Source of the DNA: Candidatus Kuenenia stuttgartensis
Lineage (GTDB): Bacteria > Planctomycetota > Planctomycetia > Gemmatales > Gemmataceae
Assembly: GCA_945875585.1 (NCBI GenBank)
Contig: CAMCLK010000031.1
Location: forward strand, 1-58,521
Direction: 5' to 3'
DNA length: 58,521 bases
Numbering within the stretch: position 1 is the first letter of the stretch; the number at the start of each line of letters is the position of its first letter. The notes beneath the pieces are model-generated. The model was not told the DNA's origin and made no database searches. It saw only the letters and a list, made by a program, of their open reading frames with translations. A program made the position numbers and the translations under genes. Shown here in pieces: positions 1-8,173 of this stretch.

Positions 1-26
1 CACAATTCCCCACGCATGGGGAAAAC

Positions 27-674
27 TTATTTACCACCCGGAGTGGGAATCATCACGCCATAGGTCAGTTCCTTGAACTGATTTTGGCGGCACACTTCGG
101 CCAATGCATGAACGTCCTGATATTCAACATTTCTATCAGCCCGGATTCGGACTTTTTTCACAACCTTGTTGCCTTCAGCATCTTTGGGAAGTTCCTGAAA
201 GGCGTCACGAAGCCAACCGGCAACATCGTTGATGCGATCTGAGTTCTTGCGGCGACCACCCTTACGCAAATACAATGGATCTGTTTTACCCTGCGTCACA
301 ACCATCGCTTCACCGGGCTTGAACGATTCATTCGCAATGGCAATTTCCTTGGCGCTGCCCTTGAAAAGGTTATAAAGCCTTTCCACCTCAAGATATCGCG
401 CATCGCCCAATTGAGCCTTCAGGCTGGCTTTTTCGGGTCCGATAAATCGGGTCACCGTCGGATCCCATGCAATCATGTTCAAAATGATTGGGGAATCTGT
501 GGTCTTTCCCGGGCGCCTAGCCTCCTGATTATCCGGCACTTGAATTTCGGCCTTCACCTGGTCGGTAACGAACCGCACGCAAATAATGAAAAACATCAGG
601 AGTTGCATGACCAAGTCAAGCAACGGGGTCAGGTTGGGCTCGACGACTTCCCCGCCACCACCACCATGACTCAT
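27..674 (-). CDS. exbD: ExbD/TolR-family biopolymer transport protein
   Basis: Predicted inner-membrane partner of an ExbB/TolQ proton channel, coupling the proton gradient to an outer-membrane process. The 215-residue protein has a glycine-rich cytoplasmic start and one membrane helix at about 18-37 with the family Asp (D20 in TPLLDLVMQ). The rest is a periplasmic domain ending in a VRIRADRNVEYQDVHALAEV stretch typical of ExbD. It is longer than the usual ~140 residues because of an insert between the helix and that terminal fold. It lies 46 bp downstream of the ExbB-like gene on the same strand, so the two are probably co-transcribed. The target is unknown: no TonB-like gene is visible in the window. 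Confidence 0.88.
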   Translation of the reverse strand: MSHGGGGGEVVEPNLTPLLDLVMQLLMFFIICVRFVTDQVKAEIQVPDNQEARRPGKTTDSPIILNMIAWDPTVTRFIGPEKASLKAQLGDARYLEVERLYNLFKGSAKEIAIANESFKPGEAMVVTQGKTDPLYLRKGGRRKNSDRINDVAGWLRDAFQELPKDAEGNKVVKKVRIRADRNVEYQDVHALAEVCRQNQFKELTYGVMIPTPGGK

Positions 675-720
675 TCTGATACCTCCACACGCTGCCTATT
701 ACTTCTGTGCCAAGTCACGA

Positions 721-1545
721 TTAACGTGCAGGTGCTGCTGCAGACTGCGCAGGAGCAGGCTTGCGCATGGCGTTGTAAACCCGGGAAATCATGTCTGCTG
801 CTGTATTGTTCGTTTCTGTGGAGATCTGAACCAATCGCTTGCTGAAAAACGTGAAGAAGAAAATGGCCGGAACAGCCACACCCACGCCCATTAGCGTAAC
901 CACGAGTGCATGCGAAATGTCACCAGCCAAGGCATTGGTGTTCACATTACCCGAGGCAGAGCCAAGCTTCTTGAAGCTATTGATCATGCCGTATACAGTT
1001 CCAACCAGACCAAGCAATGGCCCCAACTGGCCAATAACAGCCATGAAGGAAATAATCAGTTCTTTGGAAGCGCGTACTTCGTCGAGTTTGCGTGTGGCGG
1101 CATCAGATGCTTCGTCCATGCCAAATTGCAATTTGGGAAGGGCCGCATCGAGGGACTTCGCCAACCACGAAGGATTATCTTTCGCCAGCTGCTGAGCCTG
1201 CTGAAACTGCCTAGCTTCTATCGCATTGTTGAACTCCTCAACAAAATCCGGAGGAATTACAACTCCAAGGCGAAGCTCCATCAGCAAAAAGACCGAGAGC
1301 GCAACCATGCCAATCGAAATGAAGCTCATCAGCAAGCTCCAACCCACACCAGCCGATTTCATCGAGTGGACGATGAACGAATCTTCGCCCCCTTTGTGGC
1401 TATCCGCAGCAGCGGCGGCGTCACCGCCCTCAGCTTCCTGCGCGTAGGAGCGCACAGGCATCAGCGCAAGCATTACCAGCGCCAATGCCAACATGATGGT
1501 TTTCGTGCCGATATGGTGCACTGCCCGGCATCCGCAATGATTCAT
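721..1545 (-). CDS. exbB: MotA/TolQ/ExbB proton channel family protein
   Basis: Channel subunit paired with the downstream ExbD-like protein. The 274-residue product has a cleavable-looking signal (about 15-35, ending RSYAQ), then a charged linker and three membrane helices at about 68-90, 165-190 and 212-236. The stretch between 165 and 225 (GQLGPLLGLVGTVYGMI, then the ALVVTLMGVGVAVPA block) is the conserved ExbB/TolQ core. The start was set at 1545, not the upstream in-frame ATG at 1581, because a GAGG sits about 8 nt before it and a signal peptide follows. The N-terminal periplasmic extension is common in planctomycete ExbB proteins. Family call is firm, substrate unknown. Confidence 0.88.
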   Translation of the reverse strand: MNHCGCRAVHHIGTKTIMLALALVMLALMPVRSYAQEAEGGDAAAAADSHKGGEDSFIVHSMKSAGVGWSLLMSFISIGMVALSVFLLMELRLGVVIPPDFVEEFNNAIEARQFQQAQQLAKDNPSWLAKSLDAALPKLQFGMDEASDAATRKLDEVRASKELIISFMAVIGQLGPLLGLVGTVYGMINSFKKLGSASGNVNTNALAGDISHALVVTLMGVGVAVPAIFFFTFFSKRLVQISTETNNTAADMISRVYNAMRKPAPAQSAAAPAR

Positions 1546-1692
1546 GGTCGCCTCGTGAATGAATAAAAAACTGCCCTGCATACGATCCGTTCAAAATGTA
1601 GAGATGAAAACACCGGGTAAGGTTCCCGCATTTCACCACCGATCTACTGACTTAAATTCATTGCGAGTCAGTAGTCAAGACTTGCATCCAGA

Positions 1693-2631
1693 TTATATTG
1701 CAGCAATCCGCTTTTTGAAATGCTCGAGCGTGATCAGCAACCCCTCGCGCCGATTCACCAGAGGCTCCCATCCCAAACGTTGGCGGGCCCTTGTTATGTC
1801 GGGTTTCCGAACGCGCGGATCATCTTGCGGAAGTGGCTTGTAAACAATCGGGCTCGAACTTCCCGAAAGCTCCAATATTTCCTTGGCGAACTGGAGAATT
1901 GTTACTTCTTCGGGATTGCCAATATTTACCGGCTCGGGCGAATCCGATTCCATCAGCCGAACAATGCCTTCCACCAGATCCGTCACATGACAAAAACTAC
2001 GCGTCTGGTCACCAGCACCGTAAACAGTTAACGGCTCTCCACGCAAAGCCTGTCCCATAAAGTTAGGTAGAACGCGACCATCGTCGAGACGCATGCGGTT
2101 GCCATAAGTATTGAAAATACGCACGATCCGTGTTTCCACGCCGTGGGTACGGTGATAAGCCATTGTCATGGCTTCGGCAAATCGTTTGGCCTCGTCGTAA
2201 ACCCCGCGAATACCAATTGGGTTGACATTGCCCCAATAGTCTTCCTTCTGAGGATGTATTTCTGGGTCGCCGTATACCTCGCTGGTGCTTGCCAGAAGAA
2301 AACGGGCCTTCTTGGCTCTGGCCACGCCCAGCATGTTGTGGGTGCCCAGCGAGCCCACCTTCAAGGTCTGGATGGGGAGCTGAAGGTAATCTATGGGGCT
2401 TGCGGGCGATGCAAAATGAAGGATCCGATCAACCGCAGCATCCAGAAAAAGCGGTTTAGACACATCGTGTTCGATGAAAACGAAATCTTGATGACTGAGC
2501 AGGTGCCCAACATTTGCGGCAACACCCGTCAATAAATTATCCACGCAGGTAACGTGGTGCCCAGCCGCAAGATAGCGCTCGCACAAGTGGGACCCGATAA
2601 ACCCGGCGCCGCCGGTAATGACAATCCTCAT
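1693..2631 (-). CDS. NAD-dependent sugar epimerase, UDP-glucuronate decarboxylase-like
   Basis: Extended short-chain dehydrogenase that probably converts UDP-glucuronate to UDP-xylose for surface polysaccharide. The Rossmann glycine motif GGAGFIG is at residues 7-13. The catalytic Tyr and Lys are in YDEAK (Y145, K149), with the upstream STSEVYGDP segment characteristic of UXS/dTDP-glucose dehydratase-like enzymes. The length of 312 residues fits soluble bacterial UXS. The start at 2631 (MRIVITGG) was preferred to an ATG at 2670 because the NAD-binding strand begins immediately. The gene stands alone between the ExbB gene and a divergent response regulator. Substrate specificity within the family is inferred. 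Confidence 0.85.
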   Translation of the reverse strand: MRIVITGGAGFIGSHLCERYLAAGHHVTCVDNLLTGVAANVGHLLSHQDFVFIEHDVSKPLFLDAAVDRILHFASPASPIDYLQLPIQTLKVGSLGTHNMLGVARAKKARFLLASTSEVYGDPEIHPQKEDYWGNVNPIGIRGVYDEAKRFAEAMTMAYHRTHGVETRIVRIFNTYGNRMRLDDGRVLPNFMGQALRGEPLTVYGAGDQTRSFCHVTDLVEGIVRLMESDSPEPVNIGNPEEVTILQFAKEILELSGSSSPIVYKPLPQDDPRVRKPDITRARQRLGWEPLVNRREGLLITLEHFKKRIAAI

Positions 2632-2836
2632 GGAATACACCACAATTTTCTGAACATGCGCTGCACGCAAACAACGGGATGGTCACGCCACTGTATTTTA
2701 GCCCAGTGACAAGAGGAGCCAGCCCTCCGACGGCAAACCAAGTGCCTCCAGTACAATGCCTGCAGTAACCTGCAGACCTTCCCTGAAAACGGAGATCCTG
2801 TACTCTGACGATTGTCTTATGGAGACTCAGTACCAT

Positions 2837-3289
2837 ATGCCAGCACAAGAACATCGACCCCGCATACTGATCGCGGATGATAATCCTCAGGGAGCTGAAC
2901 TTCTCGAGGCGTTTCTCGCGGATCTTCCGTTCGAAACGCGTCTGGTTCATAATGGGGAACAAGTCTTGGCAGAAGCCGCGCAATGGTTGCCAGATATTGT
3001 TCTTCTGGATGTGATGATGCCGCGCATCAGTGGCTTTGACGCCTGCCAGAAACTGAGAAAAGACCCAGCCACCCGCTCTATTGGCGTGATTATGGTTACC
3101 GCCTTGGACCAGCCCGCAGATATCGACCGTGCAGTGGCTTCAGGAACTGACGACCTGATTACCAAGCCCGTTAACCGCCACGATCTGATTACGCGGATTC
3201 ACGGTTTACTGGCGGCTAGAAACAGCAGTGACAGCTCAGCAGATCGTTTCCTGAACTACATCAGCGCCCTCGAACGGGGCACCCGGTGA
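2837..3289 (+). CDS. Response regulator, receiver domain
   Basis: About 150 residues with one CheY-like receiver domain and a short tail, and no DNA-binding output domain. Seen: acidic pair in IADDN, phospho-acceptor D58 in VLLDVMMPR, Thr in MVTALD, and Lys in LITKPV. Such proteins act through protein contacts or as relay elements. In-frame starts exist at 2756, 2819 and 2837. The last was chosen because GGAG lies just upstream and the domain begins soon after. The 3' end overlaps the GTG of the following methyltransferase gene (GTGA), which suggests translational coupling. The partner kinase is not adjacent. Confidence 0.85.
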   Translation: MPAQEHRPRILIADDNPQGAELLEAFLADLPFETRLVHNGEQVLAEAAQWLPDIVLLDVMMPRISGFDACQKLRKDPATRSIGVIMVTALDQPADIDRAVASGTDDLITKPVNRHDLITRIHGLLAARNSSDSSADRFLNYISALERGTR

Positions 3290-4500
3290 TCCCTTCGACA
3301 ACCGCTATGCCATCAGCCCCCCTGGTGGCACTTCTTCCGGGTAAGAGCAAGCTGTTTTACGCAAGGCATCCTTGGGTTTTCCCAAATGCCGTTGCTCCTA
3401 TTTCTGCCCCCATTTCCAATGGCGCGATAGTTCAACTCGTCTCGCACACCGGCCACTTCGTTGGCTGGGGACTTTACAACGCGCAAAGTCGCATCCGCAT
3501 TCGCATCCACTCGTGGGATCGCGAAAATCCCCCCGGTCCTGCCCTTTGGCGGCATCGCATCCAAACAGCCGCCAATCTCCGCCGTGATCTGGGATTAATG
3601 AACCCGGATGGCGCATGCCGCCTGATCAACAGCGAGGGTGATCTTTTTTCCGGTCTCGTGGTAGATCGTTTCGGCGGATGGTTGGTTGCACAGATTTCGT
3701 CATTGGGAATCAGTCAAAACATCGACACCATTCTCGACATTCTGGAAGAAGAAACCAAACCGGAAGGAATCATCCGTCGGCAAGACAATGAAATGGCGCG
3801 CCTTGAAGGGTTCGACCCAATCGATGCGCTTGCCCGCGGGAAGGCACCACCGGAACGGTTGCTTTTCCAAGAACATGGACTCACCTTTGGTGTGAACCTG
3901 CTGGAAGGCCAAAAAACAGGCTACTATTTGGACCAACGCGACAATCGCATCCTCGCCGCATCTCTTGCAAAGGGCCGAACTATTCTTGATGCCTTCACTT
4001 ATGCCGGCGGATTCGCCTTGCGCGCCGCAGCAGCAGGTGCGCAATCGGTGGTAGCCATCGATCAGTCCCAGTCTGCACTGGACATTGCAGCATTAAATGC
4101 TGAGGCCAATGGTTTTTCCAACAAAATCACATTCCACAAGGCCGAGGTTTTCGATGACTTGTCAGCCCGCGTAAGCCGGGGTGAGCGATACGGTCTGGTC
4201 ATTGTTGATCCCCCGAAGTTTGCCAGAGCCAAGAACCGAGTCGAGGAAGCCATGCGTGGTTACCGACGCCTCATCGCACTTGCCTTACGATTGACAGAAC
4301 CAGAAGGAAGAGTTGCTATCTGCTCCTGCACGGGTTCAGTTTCCAGGGAAATGCTGGAAAATCTGATAGGCCAAGTTGCCGCGGAGGAACGCAGGGACGC
4401 ACGAATTCTCCATGCGGCTGGAGCAGCTCCAGATCACCCGATTGCCATGTCCTGCCCCGAGTCGGGATATCTCAAATTTTTCCTGTTAGCTGTTTCCTGA
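3286..4500 (+). CDS. Class I SAM-dependent rRNA methyltransferase, RlmI/YccW-like
   Basis: Predicted 23S rRNA cytosine-C5 methyltransferase of the RlmI type, 404 residues. The N-terminus resembles a PUA domain (KLFYARHPWVFPNAV, about 22-36). It is followed by the GYYLDQRDNR segment typical of this family, a SAM-binding DAFTYAGGFAL motif, and VIVDPPKFA, which carries the DPPxF catalytic-site motif. The CSCTGSVS segment near residue 345 holds the cysteines expected for an m5C enzyme. The start is GTG at 3286, overlapping the previous stop; an ATG at 3307 would also keep the PUA domain. Position specificity is not provable from sequence. Confidence 0.85.
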   Translation: MIPSTTAMPSAPLVALLPGKSKLFYARHPWVFPNAVAPISAPISNGAIVQLVSHTGHFVGWGLYNAQSRIRIRIHSWDRENPPGPALWRHRIQTAANLRRDLGLMNPDGACRLINSEGDLFSGLVVDRFGGWLVAQISSLGISQNIDTILDILEEETKPEGIIRRQDNEMARLEGFDPIDALARGKAPPERLLFQEHGLTFGVNLLEGQKTGYYLDQRDNRILAASLAKGRTILDAFTYAGGFALRAAAAGAQSVVAIDQSQSALDIAALNAEANGFSNKITFHKAEVFDDLSARVSRGERYGLVIVDPPKFARAKNRVEEAMRGYRRLIALALRLTEPEGRVAICSCTGSVSREMLENLIGQVAAEERRDARILHAAGAAPDHPIAMSCPESGYLKFFLLAVS

Positions 4501-4551
4501 TTGACCTGAATTTCGACCAGCCTGAAAAAGTATGAGTTTGAGTTTGGTATC

Positions 4552-4581
4552 TTGCGACGCAGTTACCACCCCGGCTATTCT
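4552..4581 (+). promoter_or_regulatory. Possible sigma-70-type promoter
   Basis: TTGCGA (4552-4557) and TATTCT (4576-4581) are separated by 18 nt and lie 33 nt before the start of the first of two paralogous secreted proteins. The match to consensus is partial, and this is a visual call only. Confidence 0.3.
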
Positions 4582-4613
4582 ATGTGTACAATTGGTAAAG
4601 GGGGCCGCAGTCC

Positions 4614-5585
4614 ATGACAAGAACGATAATCCTGACGGGATTGTTGGTTATGGCATGCGCTCAAGGCCGTAGTCAGGACAGGTTGATTCCCTCGGACACT
4701 GCCTTCGTTTTGGAGATAGACGTTCGCAAGATCATTCAATCTGGCATTGGTCAGGAAACAGTTGTTCCACTCATCAAGTCGCGCATTCATGAAATAACGG
4801 TACTGAATCAGGCGCTCAATAAATTGGCAATCGATCCATTGCGTGATTTGGGAAAAATCACACTCACAGCAGCAGGCGCCAAGGACACCGAGCGGCTCAT
4901 GATTGTGGCACGCGGATCGTGGAATGCCATATCCATGCTCGAACGCCTTCAGAAACTCTCTTCGGCCAGTTCCAAAAATGGAATAGAAAAGATATCCATC
5001 GGCACAACAACAATATTTCGGGCAACTCTAGTAGAAAACAAAGCTAAAAGCGTGTTCTTGGCTGTAACCCCAGATGGCGCCTTGGCTGTTTCTCCGGCCA
5101 AAGAATACATTATTGATTCAACAATGCCCAAACCATCCATTTCCCTTTCCAACAAATATTTCCAGCAAGCCGTGACAGGTTTGGATGAGCAATCAGTTAT
5201 CCGGTTTGCCGTGTCTGGACAAGCCATTGAACGCGCGGCAATTCCGGAAGGTCCGGCTAGAGAATTGCTGGCCAACGTTCGTTCCCTATCAGGCGGACTC
5301 GCGTTCGTAGGAAATGATCTTCGCCTCGAGATTACGCTTGATGCCGGCGAAGCGCCATCAGCAACAGCCATGCGCGAATCGATTGAAGATTTGTCCAACC
5401 AATCTCTGGGGTTTCTGGGAATTCTGGCCAACCAGAAACGCGAATATCGGCCTGTACTATCAACGGTGAAGAACATGCGGAGCAGCACGCGTGGTTCCAC
5501 TGTCACCCTGCGTGCTGCCATGTCCCTAGATGATTTCAGGGGAATATTGAATCTGTCCGGTCTCTCAGCGGGTAACAATCCCTGA
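4614..5585 (+). CDS. Secreted protein of unknown function, first tandem paralogue
   Basis: A 323-residue protein with a short N-terminal signal (MTRTIILTGLLVMACAQG). I do not recognise a named enzyme. It shares with the next gene the motif R(L/M)IPSD near the mature N-terminus, DP(L/F)RDL/V near residue 80, and an MIVARG/MVVARG strand, so the two are paralogues made by duplication. Alternating beta strands and helices, with the comments above, fit a soluble periplasmic or surface protein. Planctomycete genomes carry many such hypothetical proteins. A GGGGG stretch 6-10 nt upstream supports the ATG at 4614. No catalytic motif is visible. Confidence 0.72.
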   Translation: MTRTIILTGLLVMACAQGRSQDRLIPSDTAFVLEIDVRKIIQSGIGQETVVPLIKSRIHEITVLNQALNKLAIDPLRDLGKITLTAAGAKDTERLMIVARGSWNAISMLERLQKLSSASSKNGIEKISIGTTTIFRATLVENKAKSVFLAVTPDGALAVSPAKEYIIDSTMPKPSISLSNKYFQQAVTGLDEQSVIRFAVSGQAIERAAIPEGPARELLANVRSLSGGLAFVGNDLRLEITLDAGEAPSATAMRESIEDLSNQSLGFLGILANQKREYRPVLSTVKNMRSSTRGSTVTLRAAMSLDDFRGILNLSGLSAGNNP

Positions 5586-5628
5586 ACCAAGACCAGTACG
5601 TCGGTATACGACAGAAAAGGAAACCAAC

Positions 5629-6561
5629 ATGCTTGCCCGCTGGATTGCCCCAATCGTGGGATTGTTACTTGTTCTGCCCGCTGTACGCGGGGTTGAACCT
5701 GACCGCATGATACCTTCTGATGCTGAATTTGTATGGTCCATGCGCCCAAAGCAGGTGCTCGACTCCGCTTTGCTGAAATCACAGGGTTGGGATTTGGCCC
5801 TGAAAACTCTGCTCTCCACCAACGAAATGGTTCAGGAAATCCTTGAAAGCACAGGAGTGGATCCATTCCGCGATGTGGAATCAGTTCTGGTAGCAGCACG
5901 CGGCCAGCGTGAAAAGGGACGATTCATGGTCGTGGCGCGCGGGAAGTTCCAACCATCCAAGATTGCCAAGGCCATTGAAAAACAGGGCAAGGAAAACGGC
6001 GCTCCCGTGAAAAAAAACCAAGAGGAAGGAGCCACATTGTGGGAATTACCCACACCGGCATTCTCGATTTATGCAGGCTTCATTGGCAAGGAAGCGGTCG
6101 TTGTGAGCAATGTCAAAGAAGACATCATCGAGTGTTTGACGGGTGGAATTCGCAAAGAGCCTTCACGCGAATTGAAAACAGCACTAGAACGCATGACGGG
6201 AAGAGAGGCAGCGTGGATGGTGGGACTCGTTACAGCCGAATCGCGCAAAGAAATGCGCGGTCCGGATGCTATTCGTGAGTTTGCTGAAAACGTGGACTCA
6301 TGGTCTCTTACACTCGATATGACCGACGCCATCGCCGTGGCCATGAACATGCATACCCCCGACGGTGCTTCCGCAACCACGCTTCGGAAGACCATCGAAG
6401 ACAAGTTTTTTCCCTTCGTCAAGAACACCAACAAGAACGGGCCCAACGGGAAGAAAGTGGAAAGTTTGCTCGATGTGATCAAGCTCGAAACCAAGGGTTC
6501 GAGCTTTGGCATCAAGGCAAAAGTCGATGAAGACCTTTTGAAGAAACTCATGTCGAACTGA
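5629..6561 (+). CDS. Secreted protein of unknown function, second tandem paralogue
   Basis: A 310-residue protein with a clear signal peptide (MLARWIAPIVGLLLVLPAVRG) and the same landmarks as its upstream neighbour: PDRMIPSD at about 24-31, DPFRDVESVLVAARG, then RFMVVARGKF. The C-terminal half diverges more and is rich in Lys/Glu. AGGA about 8 nt before the ATG supports the start. The 43-bp gap indicates one transcription unit with the first paralogue. It converges on the kinase gene. Function unknown; the pair may form a complex or be independently diverged copies. Confidence 0.72.
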   Translation: MLARWIAPIVGLLLVLPAVRGVEPDRMIPSDAEFVWSMRPKQVLDSALLKSQGWDLALKTLLSTNEMVQEILESTGVDPFRDVESVLVAARGQREKGRFMVVARGKFQPSKIAKAIEKQGKENGAPVKKNQEEGATLWELPTPAFSIYAGFIGKEAVVVSNVKEDIIECLTGGIRKEPSRELKTALERMTGREAAWMVGLVTAESRKEMRGPDAIREFAENVDSWSLTLDMTDAIAVAMNMHTPDGASATTLRKTIEDKFFPFVKNTNKNGPNGKKVESLLDVIKLETKGSSFGIKAKVDEDLLKKLMSN

Positions 6562-6567
6562 TTGGCA

Positions 6568-8148
6568 TCAAGGGCGTGCCGGGGTGCCTATTTTGGGCCC
6601 CGGCACCTCGGCCGTCAGACGCTTAAGAATGGGTGGAATATCAGCATCGGGAAGTCCATTTTTGCGATTCACTTCTATAGCCTTGCCCAACCAGTACCTC
6701 AAGGGCGTCTGATCTGGCGGACCACCTGGAAATCGGGCAGGCCTGCGTGGAATCTGCAAATCAAGCGCGCTTCGCCATGCGCGCTCGCGTAAGATTTCAT
6801 CACGCCACAGAGGCCCCAACTCCCTGAATTCCTTCACTGATTCCGCGGGTTTATTTTCAAGGGACAGCGCGATTCCAGAACCCAGTTTCCCAAGTGCTTG
6901 AAAATGCAAAGCCTGCTTGGGTTGGTCCAATCGCCCGAAAAACCGCAAGGCCTCGTCCCAACGCTCCTGCTGTAAATACATCAATCCCAGATCAAGACAT
7001 ACCACCAATCCGGCATCAACCGTAGCGCCCTCAACCCTGCCCGATAAATAAATTTCTACGGCTTGACGCAAAGCAGCCTCGCCTGAAAGTTTTTCAGCTC
7101 CGGAGTCACCGTTATCAATACCGGTTTCTGAAAGCGAGCCTGTGTACATTTCATGTGCCAATACCCGTTCCTGCCAGCCCCGAACAGCCCCTAGCGATAT
7201 CCCCGCGCCAAGAGCCAAAGCCATGCTCAAACAAGCAGCAGACCACCGTGCTCTGCCAATATCAATCCAACGCAGCAACCCGGTAGAGGCAGCCGCGCCT
7301 GTGGTCGAATCGAGCTGCTCCAAAAATGCGGCAGGCCCCGATGGTCGCGCTGCCGGGTCCTTGCGAAGCAGTCGGTGAACCAGATCACACAACATAACCG
7401 AAACGTCAGGCCGCATGATCGCGAGTGATTCGGGCTCCTCCCTGACCTGCTTGACCGCCACTTCCATGGCAGTGGCGCCCTTGAATGGCGGACGTCCCGT
7501 TAGCATGAAAAAGGCGGTCACACCCAACGAATAAAGATCACTCCTGGCATCGAGCCGTTTTCCTTCCACCTGCTCCGGGCTCATGTACAAGGGCGTTCCC
7601 ATGGCGGATCCGTCTTGCGTCATGTGCAGCGTGGAATCATTCCTGTCCAATACGCGGGCCAAACCGAAGTCGGCAACCTTGGCTGTGCCTTGCCTTGTGA
7701 CCAATATATTCTCTGGCTTGATATCCCGATGGATGATTCCAGCATCACCGGCATGTTTGAGGGCGGCACCGACCTGCCTCAGGAAATGAATGCAGTCTTT
7801 GGAGTCCAGAGGGCCGCGCCTATCAACCAGATCTTTGAGGGTTCGGCCTTCAACGTATTCCATTACAAGAGTGGGAGAATCATCGATATCACAAATTGAA
7901 TATACCTGAACAATGCCGGGGTGATTAAGTCGGGCAACCGCCAATGCTTCAGATCTCAAACGCTGTCGCAAATCGTCGCGGGACCGGCTGTCTGATCGAA
8001 CCACTTTGAGAGCGACGAGTCTGTCAAGTGATATCTGCCGGGCGAGGTATACCCGCCCCATACCACCTTGACCCAATAACCGCATGACTTGAAAGTCACC
8101 AAGCAGCCTGCCCGTCCAGTCAGCCTCAAATATCGATCCGGCAGACAT
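6568..8148 (-). CDS. Membrane-anchored serine/threonine protein kinase
   Basis: PknB-like kinase, 526 residues. The catalytic domain spans about 19-280: glycine loop GQGGMG (26-31), Lys48 in VALKVV, catalytic loop HRDIKPEN (140-147), DFG at 160-162, and activation-segment GTPLYMSPEQ. All key residues are intact, so it should be active. One membrane helix lies at about 302-322, placing the kinase in the cytoplasm. The C-terminal ~200 residues are helical with TPR-like character (GLMYLQQERWDEALRFFGRL). It is 25 bp downstream of the WD40 gene on the same strand. Planctomycete kinases often carry WD40 repeats fused; here the two are separate genes. Confidence 0.93.
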   Translation of the reverse strand: MSAGSIFEADWTGRLLGDFQVMRLLGQGGMGRVYLARQISLDRLVALKVVRSDSRSRDDLRQRLRSEALAVARLNHPGIVQVYSICDIDDSPTLVMEYVEGRTLKDLVDRRGPLDSKDCIHFLRQVGAALKHAGDAGIIHRDIKPENILVTRQGTAKVADFGLARVLDRNDSTLHMTQDGSAMGTPLYMSPEQVEGKRLDARSDLYSLGVTAFFMLTGRPPFKGATAMEVAVKQVREEPESLAIMRPDVSVMLCDLVHRLLRKDPAARPSGPAAFLEQLDSTTGAAASTGLLRWIDIGRARWSAACLSMALALGAGISLGAVRGWQERVLAHEMYTGSLSETGIDNGDSGAEKLSGEAALRQAVEIYLSGRVEGATVDAGLVVCLDLGLMYLQQERWDEALRFFGRLDQPKQALHFQALGKLGSGIALSLENKPAESVKEFRELGPLWRDEILRERAWRSALDLQIPRRPARFPGGPPDQTPLRYWLGKAIEVNRKNGLPDADIPPILKRLTAEVPGPKIGTPARP

Positions 8149-8173
8149 GGTGCGAACTCCAGATGGAACATTC

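Noticed and set aside
910..1566. 218-codon plus-strand frame inside the ExbB gene
   Set aside because: Antisense to ExbB; arginine- and histidine-rich shadow frame.
4949..5899. 316-codon open frame on the minus strand over the paralogous secreted genes
   Set aside because: Antisense to two genes with signal peptides and conserved motifs; its composition looks like a shadow frame.
6576..6606. 9-bp hairpin GTGCCGGGG with CCCCGGCAC at the kinase 3' end
   Set aside because: Within kinase coding sequence with no T-run on either strand, so it is not a convincing terminator.
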